Below, one piece after another: positions 1 through 8,346 of a DNA stretch of 64,000 nt. The position numbers and the translations under genes were made by a program. The stretch spans positions 62,001 through 126,000 of the forward strand of contig JAFWHO010000001.1 in assembly GCA_017515105.1 (NCBI GenBank), written 5' to 3'. Every line of letters begins with the position of its first letter. Within the stretch, counting starts at the first letter, position 1. Below the pieces are notes generated by a model that saw only the letters and a program-made list of their open reading frames with translations, was not told where the DNA came from and ran no database searches. The DNA is from Candidatus Saccharimonadota bacterium. Lineage in GTDB: Bacteria; Patescibacteriota; Saccharimonadia; Saccharimonadales; Saccharimonadaceae.

Positions 1-1823
1 TCTAAGTAAACTTTTTTCGTCTTCCCCGCCTTCCGTACTGCGTCTATCGCAACTAGCACGCCTTTTTCTTTAATCACCCTAGAATAATAAACATATTTTT
101 CGCCCTTCTTTTTTAACTTCGGCTTACCATTGTAAATCCGATAGTTCGGGATAACCTTTGCATCTACATCAAATTTAGACAAATCATCCTTTAACGCATT
201 CGTTTCCACCAACACGCACTTCATTTTCTTGAGCGACTTAATAAGTTTTGCATTATCCTTTGCAAAATCATATAGCCACCCACCAATCACCACATAATAT
301 GTTTTGTGAAGGACACCAAGCTTTCCAAGCGCACCGGTCACCGGCCCAAGCGCTTTTCTCGCAGGAAGTATCACGACCTTCTCCGATGAAATCACAAATA
401 TCCCAAATCTTATTTTCTCCAAAAATCCTGTTTTTTTCGTATTGATAGTTCTGACCCTTTTCTCACCGCATATTTTTTTAAGTGTCTTTGTTATGGCTCT
501 CGTTTTTGCTGTTTGCCCATCAAGCTTATTATCCTCACCGAAATTCCCCACCACTAAAATTTTACCTTTTCTTTCAGTATCAACACAAAGCCCCATCGCC
601 AGGAAGAACAGCGGAGCCACAGTTATCACGCTAATATTAAAGAACGCCTGCACCAAATATCCTATCACCGGCAACACGAATAACAACGTCTTATTTTTAA
701 AACCATCTTTCACCCCGCGGCATACTATAATCCCACACATCGCGAGATACACAACTAGTGCAAAAATTCCCTCCGTAATTAGTATCTGCAAATACTCATT
801 ATGCGCTTTATTAATACGCTTTACTCCGATTTTATTTCTCAAACAATCATCAGGAAATGCATCACAAAAACCATCTATGCCCGTTCCATGCCAAAGATGA
901 TTCGGTGCCACTTCCAAAGCATTTTGCCATATATATATTCTATTAGTACCAAAATTTCCTTTTATATCCCCTTGTGCCATTTTTGAAGCCTGCGAAAAAG
1001 TCACGCCCACATCTTGGACCAAAGTAGTTTTTCCGAGTATTATCATCATGAAAACGACTGCCACCATCACGCAAATCAAAGAGACAATTTTCCCTAATTT
1101 TTTATGCTTTATCGTAAAGATTAACAAAAGTATCATCATAGCGGCCAGCCCCACCACACAGCTCATCGTATTTCCTACAATTATTCCACACGCAAACAAC
1201 ATCACTAAAGCTAAATAAATCGCTGACTTTTTCCCCGGCTTCTCGTCAACGAATAGTGAAATAGCATAACCAATACAGATTAATACCAGCGTCGAGAAGA
1301 AGTTCGGGTTCCCTGCAAAACCAGTAGACCATGTTTCATATACTTTACGTCCGTTCACCCGCCCAACATAGTGCTGCATGTCCTTTACAAAAGGCGCCCT
1401 GAATGCCTGGCATACCCCATACGCACATTCAATCGCGCCAAAAACAAGAAGCACAATAATAGTCTTCTTCTTATACTTCTTGTCCAGAGTACTCCCGATC
1501 GCCATTAACGAAAAATAATACATCAATACCAACAATCCTTCACGCCAATCCTTGTCGCCAAAAATCGATCTCTCCACATTAACTGCCAAAATCGTCGCAA
1601 GGATAGACAAAACGGCAAAAATAGCCATCAAAATATAAACTATATTCCTTTTAAGATAGTGTTTTCTCCATAGGATTACAAGCAAAACTAAATTCAACGC
1701 CAAAAGAACATAATACCCAACCGCAAAATGTAAATCATTTACCCACTCCATAGTAAAAGCAAAACTGCCAACAAAAACATAAACGATATTAAGCACTACC
1801 CATCTAAAAATCCACTTCATCAT
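1..1823 (-). CDS. O-antigen ligase/polymerase-like membrane protein fused to GT4-type glycosyltransferase (partial)
   Basis: One reading frame stays open from the start at 1823 (or ATG 1820) to the left edge, so the C-terminus is missing (607 residues seen). Residues 1 to about 400 are strongly hydrophobic with many membrane segments and the loop seen in Wzy/WaaL-type O-antigen ligases (GNPNFFSTL, then WHGTGIDGF and a conserved HNEYLQ). From about residue 415 the sequence becomes a soluble GT-B fold: KILVVGNFGEDNKLDGQTAKT, then YYSRVIKEKGVLVAIDAV, typical of GT4 glycosyltransferases. The likely role is polymerising or ligating and extending a surface polysaccharide at the membrane. It is followed on the same strand by sugar-nucleotide genes' neighbours. 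An extended -10 (TGATATAAT) ends 6 nt before ATG 1823, so the mRNA is probably leaderless. The fusion is seen directly; the function is inferred from family resemblance. Confidence 0.72.
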   Translation of the reverse strand, partial: MMKWIFRWVVLNIVYVFVGSFAFTMEWVNDLHFAVGYYVLLALNLVLLVILWRKHYLKRNIVYILMAIFAVLSILATILAVNVERSIFGDKDWREGLLVLMYYFSLMAIGSTLDKKYKKKTIIVLLVFGAIECAYGVCQAFRAPFVKDMQHYVGRVNGRKVYETWSTGFAGNPNFFSTLVLICIGYAISLFVDEKPGKKSAIYLALVMLFACGIIVGNTMSCVVGLAAMMILLLIFTIKHKKLGKIVSLICVMVAVVFMMIILGKTTLVQDVGVTFSQASKMAQGDIKGNFGTNRIYIWQNALEVAPNHLWHGTGIDGFCDAFPDDCLRNKIGVKRINKAHNEYLQILITEGIFALVVYLAMCGIIVCRGVKDGFKNKTLLFVLPVIGYLVQAFFNISVITVAPLFFLAMGLCVDTERKGKILVVGNFGEDNKLDGQTAKTRAITKTLKKICGEKRVRTINTKKTGFLEKIRFGIFVISSEKVVILPARKALGPVTGALGKLGVLHKTYYVVIGGWLYDFAKDNAKLIKSLKKMKCVLVETNALKDDLSKFDVDAKVIPNYRIYNGKPKLKKKGEKYVYYSRVIKEKGVLVAIDAVRKAGKTKKVYL

Positions 1824-1842
1824 AGGTATATTATATCATTTG

Positions 1843-3027
1843 TTAGTCGCGCGAAAATAGATCTCTGGTATAAACCTTCTCTTCCACACTATCTAGTTCT
1901 TTGGCCCTACGATTTGCTACAATCACTGTAGACTTTTCCTTAAAGTATTTAAGATCATGCGTCACTTCTATACCATCTAATTCGTCGCCATCAAAAATCG
2001 GCTCATAAATCAACATGTTTTTCTTCTTTTGCTTAAAAACTTTTATAATGTCACCAATCGCAGCATCGCGAAAATTATCCGACCCGGCCTTCATCACCAA
2101 ACGATAAATTCCTACTGTCTCCGGATTCTTTTTCAACACATCATCCACTACAAATTTCTTCCGCGTCGCATTCGCCTTAACCGTCGCCCTGATTATTTCC
2201 TGCGGCACACCCCTATAGTTAGCAAGGAGTTGTTTCGTATCTTTGGGAAGACAGAGTCCACCATATCCAAAAGACGGATTATTGTAATACCCACCAATCC
2301 TCGGGTCGAGGCACACACCTTCCACGATATTTTTCGTATCCATACCCTTAATCTTGGCATAAGTATCAAGCTCATTAAAATACGCCACACGAAGTGCCAA
2401 AAACGTATTAGAGAATAACTTAACCGCCTCCGCCTCATCCTCATCCATCATGAGAACTTTTACATCCTTTTTAAGCGCCGCCTCAGAAAGCAACTTGGCA
2501 AACTTCTCAGCACTCTTTGAAAAAGACCCCACCACAATACGGGTTGGGTAAAGGTTATCATACAAAGCCCTGCCCTCACGCAAAAACTCTGGCGAAAAAA
2601 ACATATCGTCATATTTATATTTTTTACGCATCTTTTTCACGAAGCCTACCGGAACCGTAGACTTAATCACAATAGAAATACCTGGATCTTTTAGCGAAAC
2701 TATCTCCTTAATAACATTTTCCACGGTTTTAGTATCAAAATATTTCTTGTCTATATCATAATCCGTAGGCGTAGCAATAATCACATAATCCGCGCCCGAT
2801 AACGCTTCTTTCGAATCGAGTGTAGCCTTTAAGTGTAATTTCCTCTTCTTATTCTTCGCTTCTTCAAAATACTTTTCAATATACTTATCACGAATAGGTG
2901 AGATATAATTATTCACTTTCTCCACTTTTTCAGCATCAACATCATACGCTACAACCTTATTCTTTTCACTAAGAAGCGTAGCAAGGGCCAACCCCACGTA
3001 ACCAATTCCCGCAACCGCAATCTTCAT
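1843..3027 (-). CDS. ugd: UDP-glucose 6-dehydrogenase family protein
   Basis: Makes a UDP-uronic acid from a UDP-hexose (typically UDP-glucose to UDP-glucuronate) with two NAD per turnover, in the cytoplasm, for surface polysaccharide. The 394 aa length is normal for the family. The N-terminal Rossmann motif GIGYVG is at residues 7-12, the central helical dimer region carries EAVKLFSNTFLALRVAYFNE, and the catalytic cysteine sits in GGLCLPKD (C259). It lies directly after the epimerase gene at 3037, so the pair would give UDP-glucuronate then UDP-galacturonate. Its own extended -10 (TGCTATAAT, 3036-3044) overlaps the last codons of that upstream gene and leaves 8 nt before the ATG, so it can be transcribed alone and leaderless. 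GDP-mannose or UDP-ManNAc dehydrogenase are less likely alternatives. Confidence 0.88.
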   Translation of the reverse strand: MKIAVAGIGYVGLALATLLSEKNKVVAYDVDAEKVEKVNNYISPIRDKYIEKYFEEAKNKKRKLHLKATLDSKEALSGADYVIIATPTDYDIDKKYFDTKTVENVIKEIVSLKDPGISIVIKSTVPVGFVKKMRKKYKYDDMFFSPEFLREGRALYDNLYPTRIVVGSFSKSAEKFAKLLSEAALKKDVKVLMMDEDEAEAVKLFSNTFLALRVAYFNELDTYAKIKGMDTKNIVEGVCLDPRIGGYYNNPSFGYGGLCLPKDTKQLLANYRGVPQEIIRATVKANATRKKFVVDDVLKKNPETVGIYRLVMKAGSDNFRDAAIGDIIKVFKQKKKNMLIYEPIFDGDELDGIEVTHDLKYFKEKSTVIVANRRAKELDSVEEKVYTRDLFSRD

Positions 3028-3036
3028 TATCTCTAA

Positions 3037-4047
3037 TTATAGCATATAATAATCTTTGTACCACTCCGCGAAGCTCCTTAACCCATCCCGGAGCGAAGTC
3101 TCTGGCCGAAATCCAAAATCTTTTTCAAGCTCACTTACGTCCGCAAATGTCTCTAACGCATCACCCGGCTGCATCGGCTTAAATTCCGTATGTGCATCAA
3201 AGTCGTAATCCTTTGGCAGAACCCCAGCCACCACCAATTCCTCCTGCAAAGTTTTCACAAACTCCATCAAATCCTTCGTTGCAGAATTCCCGATATTATA
3301 AATCTTGTAATGATCTTTCTCTTTTGGCTTCTTCCCCACTATTCGTACTATGCCTTCAACAATATCATCAATATATGTAAAATCACGCTTACACTTACCA
3401 TAGTTAAAAATCTTAATCTTCTCGCCTTTCACGAACTTATCCGTAAAGCTAAAATACGCCATGTCGGGCCGCCCAGCTGGACCATATACCGAGAAGAATC
3501 TCAGCCCCGTAGTAGGTATCTTATATAATTTGGCGTATACATAAGCTAAGACTTCATCGCTCTTCTTGGTAGCCGCATACAAACTAACCGGACCGTCCGT
3601 TCTATCCTCCGTACTAAATGGCACTTTTTTATTGTTGCCATACACCGAAGACGACGAAGCAAAAATCAAATGCTCGACACGGTGATTACGGCACGCTTCA
3701 AGTATGTTATAAAAACCAATTATATTTGATTCTATGTAGCTATCCGGATTATCTATACTATTCCGTGCCCCAGGCTGAGCCGCCAAATTGATCACGATTT
3801 GTGGTTTATACTTTGTAAATAAATTTTTTACTTCAGTTTTATCCGCCAAATCGCCCCTCACAAACTCAAAATTATCATATTTCTCAAGCCAGCTAAGTCT
3901 ATATTCTTTAAGCCGAGGATCATAATAATTGTTTAGACTATCAAAGCCAATTATCTTAAATTTAGGATTATCTGCCGAAAGTCGCTTCGCCAAAAACGCG
4001 CCAATAAACCCAGCCACACCAGTAATTAAAACTCTCTTTTTATCCAT
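3037..4047 (-). CDS. NAD-dependent epimerase, UDP-glucuronate 4-epimerase-like
   Basis: Extended short-chain dehydrogenase/reductase of 336 aa. The nucleotide-binding motif GVAGFIG is at residues 10-16, and the catalytic YxxxK is Y157/K161 after SSSSVYG. The stretch GFDSLNNYYDPRLKEYRL near residues 34-51 is typical of UDP-glucuronate 4-epimerases rather than GalE. Together with the dehydrogenase encoded 9 nt downstream it would convert UDP-glucose to UDP-galacturonate for an acidic surface glycan. A -10-like TATTAT lies about 10 nt before the ATG with no Shine-Dalgarno site. Substrate specificity is inferred from the motif and neighbour; dTDP-glucose dehydratase-like activity is less likely. 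Confidence 0.85.
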   Translation of the reverse strand: MDKKRVLITGVAGFIGAFLAKRLSADNPKFKIIGFDSLNNYYDPRLKEYRLSWLEKYDNFEFVRGDLADKTEVKNLFTKYKPQIVINLAAQPGARNSIDNPDSYIESNIIGFYNILEACRNHRVEHLIFASSSSVYGNNKKVPFSTEDRTDGPVSLYAATKKSDEVLAYVYAKLYKIPTTGLRFFSVYGPAGRPDMAYFSFTDKFVKGEKIKIFNYGKCKRDFTYIDDIVEGIVRIVGKKPKEKDHYKIYNIGNSATKDLMEFVKTLQEELVVAGVLPKDYDFDAHTEFKPMQPGDALETFADVSELEKDFGFRPETSLRDGLRSFAEWYKDYYML

Positions 4048-4095
4048 TAATACTATAATATTACATTTTCACTCAAAAAGAAAGGTTAAAACAAA

Positions 4096-4122
4096 ACGCC
4101 CTCACCTATAAGGTAAGGGCGT
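4096..4122 (-). terminator. Intrinsic terminator hairpin downstream of the 4152 gene
   Basis: Perfect-looking hairpin ACGCCCTcACC / GGTaAGGGCGT with a TATA loop just past the stop of the minus-strand FISUMP gene; A-rich sequence on the left gives a U tract on the minus transcript. Confidence 0.7.
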
Positions 4123-4151
4123 CCCAAATTTTCTACGGAGCACTAGGCAAT

Positions 4152-5642
4152 CTAGTTAGCATCCATTACGCAGCGTACAGAATTCCCAAAACTACTCGAA
4201 AGTCCATAGCTCGTGTCTACACCCAAGTATCCACCACTATTACTTAACATAACACCAGATACGCCACTATAGGCATACGTAGAAGAGAAGAAGTATCCAT
4301 AAGAACCTGGCCTAGAATAGGACTCACCGTTACTATCACCTCGACCCGAGAACGGAAGACGAAGAGCAGAGATAAATGCAAGAGACTGATTATCTTCGCT
4401 TTGATATTCATCGTATAGATCGCTATACTCACCATCATAACCACCAGTAGGCATTCTCCAACCAGACGGACAAATGTCTTCAGTTACGTTAACATCCGAA
4501 GGGTCAGAATCATAACAATAACTACCCGCAGAAGCAGCACAAAGATTATAATAAATGCCCATCGCCCAATCGCCACCGACACTCACACTAGTTACATCCG
4601 ACACAGTCTCACCGCTATAAGTAGTCATGATATAAGGATAAACGCTACTGTCGCTCCAATACGAACCCACATCAGACACAGCATCTTGAGCTAAATTGCC
4701 ACCCGCACCACCGCCTGAGACACCGTTAAATAGAGCATCGAGCGCTGTAGCAGAGGCATTTGTATTAGCGGCGGTAATTACTGCACTTGCGCCAGATGCA
4801 GCGAGATCTAGATCAAGATTATCTAGAAGCCAGATGTTGCCATCTTCGAGCTTACCAACTCTATAAGTCTTATCATCGCGAATATCTTTGGCCAAAGTAG
4901 AATCACCGATATTAGGCACTGCTGCAGCTACTGCGGTTGTGTCTTGGAGATAGAGAGATATTGGCGCAGGAGCATTATTTGGATGAACCAAAGTATATTT
5001 CACCTTACCAGAGTAAGTATCAGCACCCTGAGTCTTTGAGATATAAGCAGCATAAGTTGAAGTAAGTGTTGCCCCTTCAGCATATTCACCAACATCAGTT
5101 GCTGCTAGCCTAGTGGCAACTTTAACGAAGGATCCCGGTACAGTATGATAATAATCATAATCGCTTAGAACAGTAATAGGATAACTCTCATAAGGATTTG
5201 CTTCTAATTTCATTGCCCAGTTTGACACATCGTCGTATTCGCCAGGACCAATAGCAGTACCAGTATCAATAGTGGCATTACCGCTTGCTGCAGTACCGAC
5301 TAACTTATTGCTGTTTGTAGCACCAATTACGTTGCCAGTAAAACCAGTTGCATAAATTGAAAAACCTGCATTATCGTTGCAGATAATATTCATTGTAGTA
5401 GTACCAATATCATCTACATATGTACCATTAGCAATGGTCTCATTATGGCTATCCATGCCTGATGCCGAAACACTACAGGAAAGTGGTATATTAATATTAA
5501 TATCATCCACAACAGTGTCAACCGCAGAAGTATTAGCAGAAGACAAAATGACACCAGAAATAACCGCTGGTGCAGCAATTAAACCAAGCCCCAAATACGT
5601 ACAGGATGCCCGGCGTTCTTTTGTTTTATTCGATTTATGCAT
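4152..5642 (-). CDS. Secreted FISUMP-domain surface protein (paralogue A)
   Basis: 496 aa with an N-terminal signal peptide (basic start, hydrophobic GLIAAPAVISGVILSSA). Residues about 40-230 form a beta-rich, Thr/Ser/Asn-rich domain nearly identical to that of the neighbour at 5808. The C-terminal part matches the FISUMP (Fibrobacter major paralogous) pattern: RDDKTYRVGKLEDGNIWLLD, cysteine pairs in YYNLCAASAGSYCYD, and EDICPSGWRMPTGGYDGEY. It is probably an exported adhesin or envelope protein; no membrane anchor or sorting signal is visible at the C-terminus. The first ATG is chosen because it precedes a good signal peptide; TATAAC-type AT-rich sequence lies upstream. Function in the family is unknown. 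It is a tandem duplicate of the next gene, with the upstream regions also alike. Confidence 0.8.
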   Translation of the reverse strand: MHKSNKTKERRASCTYLGLGLIAAPAVISGVILSSANTSAVDTVVDDININIPLSCSVSASGMDSHNETIANGTYVDDIGTTTMNIICNDNAGFSIYATGFTGNVIGATNSNKLVGTAASGNATIDTGTAIGPGEYDDVSNWAMKLEANPYESYPITVLSDYDYYHTVPGSFVKVATRLAATDVGEYAEGATLTSTYAAYISKTQGADTYSGKVKYTLVHPNNAPAPISLYLQDTTAVAAAVPNIGDSTLAKDIRDDKTYRVGKLEDGNIWLLDNLDLDLAASGASAVITAANTNASATALDALFNGVSGGGAGGNLAQDAVSDVGSYWSDSSVYPYIMTTYSGETVSDVTSVSVGGDWAMGIYYNLCAASAGSYCYDSDPSDVNVTEDICPSGWRMPTGGYDGEYSDLYDEYQSEDNQSLAFISALRLPFSGRGDSNGESYSRPGSYGYFFSSTYAYSGVSGVMLSNSGGYLGVDTSYGLSSSFGNSVRCVMDAN

Positions 5643-5749
5643 AAGTATTACCCTTTATTATTGTACCTTTATATACCTATATATAACATAACCATAATTA
5701 AAAAGCAATACAAAAATTACAAAAAGTACCTCACTCCCTTCTCGATTCA

Positions 5750-5788
5750 AATAAATCGTTCCCACATTTCGAATGGGAACGATTTATT
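5750..5788 (-). terminator. Long intrinsic terminator between the tandem FISUMP genes
   Basis: A 15-bp stem AATAAATCGTTCCCA with its complement ends 20 bp past the stop of the 5808 gene; AT-rich ends provide a U-rich tail in either direction. Confidence 0.7.
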
Positions 5789-5807
5789 CTCTTATGAAGC
5801 GATAGCC

Positions 5808-7280
5808 CTAATCATCCATAACGCAACGTATAGATAACCCACTCTCACGACCATAATTACTATCATAACTTATCATGTAATCTTCCACAAAGAGAATCCC
5901 CATTTGAACACTATGTTCTCTTTCCAGATTAGAAGCCCAAATTTCGCCATCGTCAGCTACATTACGATATCCATCGTAATCACTTTCACCCGAAAGAGGA
6001 GCATGCAAGGCAAGACGAAATGCTTCGACTGGGTTACTCTCGCCACGATAGTAGCCATACAAGCTATCATATTCACCACCAATACCACCAGTAGGCATTC
6101 TCCAACCAGCCGGACAAATATCCTCTGTGGCGTCATTTTCAGCAGAATACTCATCGTAACAGTAACTACCCGCAGAAGCAGCACAGAAGTTATAATAAAC
6201 ACCTATTGGCCAATCACCATCAAAACTCCCAGAAGTATCGGTGAAATCCGATATGGTCATATTCATATAATCCTTAGCGATGGCCGGATTCGTATAACTC
6301 ATTCCCCAATTTGAAGTCACAGACGCCCGAGCTAAATTGCCACCCGCACCACCGCCTGACACGCCATTAAATAGAGCGTTAAGCGATGTAGCGGAAGCGT
6401 TAGTATTAGCAGCGGTAATTCTAGTACTTGCACCAGTAGCAGTGAGGTCAAGTGCCAAATTGTCTAATAGCCATACATTGCCATCCGCAAGCCTGCCAAC
6501 CATATATTCTGTTCCGTCACGGGAATCTATAGCCGTAGCGGTATCACCAATATTGGGAACTGCCGCATCTACTCCAACCGTATCCTGAAGGGCAAGGTTC
6601 ACAACCACCGGTGCTGGAGCAGTGTTCGGATGAACCAAAGTATATTTCACCTTACCAGAGTAAGTATCAGCACCCTGAGTCTTTGAGATATAGGCAGCAT
6701 AAGTTGAGGTGAGTGTTGCACCTTCAGGATATTCACCAGCATCAGTTGCAGATAATCTAGTGGCAACCTTAACGTAAGACCCTGGTACAGTATGGTAATA
6801 GTCATAGTCACTTAGAATAGTAATAGGATAAGTGTCATACGCATCAGCCTCAAGCTTCATCGCCCAGTTGGATACATCTGGATCACCTGCAGAAGTAGCA
6901 GTACCAGTATCAATAGTTCCACCAGTTGCAGCACCAACTAGCTTATTGCTATTCGTAGCACCGATCTCATTGCCGGTAAAACCAGTTGCATAAATCGAAA
7001 AGCCTGCATTATCATTACAAACAATATTCATATAAGTAGTGCCGATGTCATCTACGTATGTACCATTAGCGATAGTATCCGTATGACTATCCATGCCTGA
7101 TGCCGAAACACTACAAGAAAGTGGCACGTTAATATTAATATCATCCACGACGGTATCAACCGCAGAAGTATTAGCAGAAGACAAAATGACACCAGAAATA
7201 ACCGCTGGTGCAGCAATTAAACCAAGCCCTAAGTATGTATAGGATGCTCGGCGCTTTCTATTTTTATTTAGTTTATGCAT
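5808..7280 (-). CDS. Secreted FISUMP-domain surface protein (paralogue B)
   Basis: 490 aa. The signal peptide and first ~230 residues are almost the same as in the gene at 4152 (shared VVDDININ, PLSCSVSASGMDSH and ISKTQGADTYSGKVKYTLVH), while the C-terminal FISUMP part has diverged: SRDGTEYMVGRLADGNVWLL, YYNFCAASAGSYCYDE, EDICPAGWRMPTGG. The last ~80 residues differ completely between copies. Two cysteine pairs probably form disulfides outside the cell, which fits the DsbA-like protein encoded at 43014. The pattern of constant N-terminus and variable C-terminus suggests diversification of an exposed surface after duplication. No anchor motif is seen. Exact function unknown. Confidence 0.8.
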   Translation of the reverse strand: MHKLNKNRKRRASYTYLGLGLIAAPAVISGVILSSANTSAVDTVVDDININVPLSCSVSASGMDSHTDTIANGTYVDDIGTTYMNIVCNDNAGFSIYATGFTGNEIGATNSNKLVGAATGGTIDTGTATSAGDPDVSNWAMKLEADAYDTYPITILSDYDYYHTVPGSYVKVATRLSATDAGEYPEGATLTSTYAAYISKTQGADTYSGKVKYTLVHPNTAPAPVVVNLALQDTVGVDAAVPNIGDTATAIDSRDGTEYMVGRLADGNVWLLDNLALDLTATGASTRITAANTNASATSLNALFNGVSGGGAGGNLARASVTSNWGMSYTNPAIAKDYMNMTISDFTDTSGSFDGDWPIGVYYNFCAASAGSYCYDEYSAENDATEDICPAGWRMPTGGIGGEYDSLYGYYRGESNPVEAFRLALHAPLSGESDYDGYRNVADDGEIWASNLEREHSVQMGILFVEDYMISYDSNYGRESGLSIRCVMDD

Positions 7281-7347
7281 AAATATACCTTTATTATGAC
7301 CTTTATATTTTCATATATAACATAACCAAAATAGAAAAGCAATAGCT

Positions 7348-8106
7348 CTAAACAGTTATTTCTTTTGCTTTTATTCGCCTTATTGCCGCACTCTTTGCGT
7401 AACAAACAAAATAGTAACATCTCACTAGAAAATTAATATCTTGCGTTTTAAACGCCTTCCAAGTCCTTTTCATAGCTCTAAACTTATTGTGTGACAGCGA
7501 ACTCCCATTCCCCGTCCGATAAAACGCCAACACGCCATCGGTCGCATAAGCCGTAATCCCCTTCCGGAGCACATTCCACCAAGTCACTATATCTTGTCCC
7601 CTCCTAATATTCGGCATACGGACGTCGCTTTTTTTAATCTGCTTCATATCAAACATCACAGTAGAAGTAAAAATCGTAGTATCCTTGAGAAGCTGCTTAT
7701 AATTAAGTGACTTCGGCACCGAGACCTTCTTCGCTTTGCCATTATTATAGTAGGCATAGTCACCGTAAATGAATGCATACTTGCCTTCAGTTATAAACTT
7801 CACCTGCCGCTCGATCTTGTCTTTTACCCAATAGTCATCCGAATCAAGAAAACAAATATAATCACCTGTCGCAACTTCCGTGCCTTTGTTTCTCGCAATC
7901 GCTGCACCACTATTCTTTCTCAGTTTTATAACTTTAATCCGTTTATCATGATACTTCCCAATCACCTCCAAACTATTATCGGTCGAATTGTCATCGACAA
8001 TAATTATCTCCAAATTCTTATAAGTTTGGTTTATCACGCTATCCATACACTCGTCCAAATACGGACTATTATTATATACCGGTATGACTACGCTTACTTT
8101 CTTCAT
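7348..8106 (-). CDS. GT-A family 2 glycosyltransferase
   Basis: 252 aa with the GT2 N-terminal signature SVVIPVYNNSPYLDECMDSV, a nucleotide-sugar binding IIIVDDNSTDNS segment near residue 35, and the metal-binding acidic motif FLDSDDYW near residue 90. The rest has RGQDIVTWWNVL, typical of the acceptor-side aromatic region. It transfers a sugar from a nucleotide donor in surface glycan assembly and belongs with the envelope cluster to its left. No membrane segment is present. An extended -10 (TGATATAAT) ends 8 nt before the ATG, giving a leaderless transcript. Donor and acceptor cannot be told from sequence. Confidence 0.85.
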   Translation of the reverse strand: MKKVSVVIPVYNNSPYLDECMDSVINQTYKNLEIIIVDDNSTDNSLEVIGKYHDKRIKVIKLRKNSGAAIARNKGTEVATGDYICFLDSDDYWVKDKIERQVKFITEGKYAFIYGDYAYYNNGKAKKVSVPKSLNYKQLLKDTTIFTSTVMFDMKQIKKSDVRMPNIRRGQDIVTWWNVLRKGITAYATDGVLAFYRTGNGSSLSHNKFRAMKRTWKAFKTQDINFLVRCYYFVCYAKSAAIRRIKAKEITV

Positions 8107-8171
8107 TTACCCCCATTATATCACTAAGCTCCAGATAGACTACTATTTTGGTTTTATCATCATAAGACTAC

Positions 8172-8200
8172 TTGCACGAATAATTCGATTAATATATAAT
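8172..8200 (+). promoter_or_regulatory. Sigma70 promoter for a candidate small RNA
   Basis: TTGCAC at 8172-8177, 17-bp spacer, TATAAT at 8195-8200. No open reading frame follows before the terminator at 8248. Confidence 0.6.
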
Positions 8201-8206
8201 GAAAGT

Positions 8207-8277
8207 GAGGAAGTGCCTCTAGGAGACACCCCCCTCGGGTTGGATTTCTAACTAGCTTTCGCTAGTTAGATTTTTTA
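8207..8277 (+). ncRNA. Candidate small structured RNA, about 70 nt
   Basis: A full promoter (8172-8200) is followed within 50 nt by a 9-bp intrinsic terminator hairpin CTAACTAGC / GCTAGTTAG (8248-8269) and a T6 tract. Between them is a GC-rich part that can fold as GAGG..CCTC around an inner GTG-CTC..GAG-CAC stem. There is no start codon with a sensible frame. It does not carry the SRP, tmRNA, 6S or RNase P signatures I know. It sits between two minus-strand genes and points toward the aminopeptidase gene end; the terminator may serve both strands. Identity unknown. Confidence 0.45.
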
Positions 8278-8346
8278 CTTCGGCGATTTCTTCGCCTTCG
8301 AAAGACAATGCACAGAAAACATAATTATTTGCATAAGAATAAACAA

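Noticed and set aside
248-986. Three short plus-strand reading frames
   Set aside because: They lie opposite the continuous minus-strand Wzy-GT4 frame, have no ribosome sites or promoters, and give low-complexity proteins.
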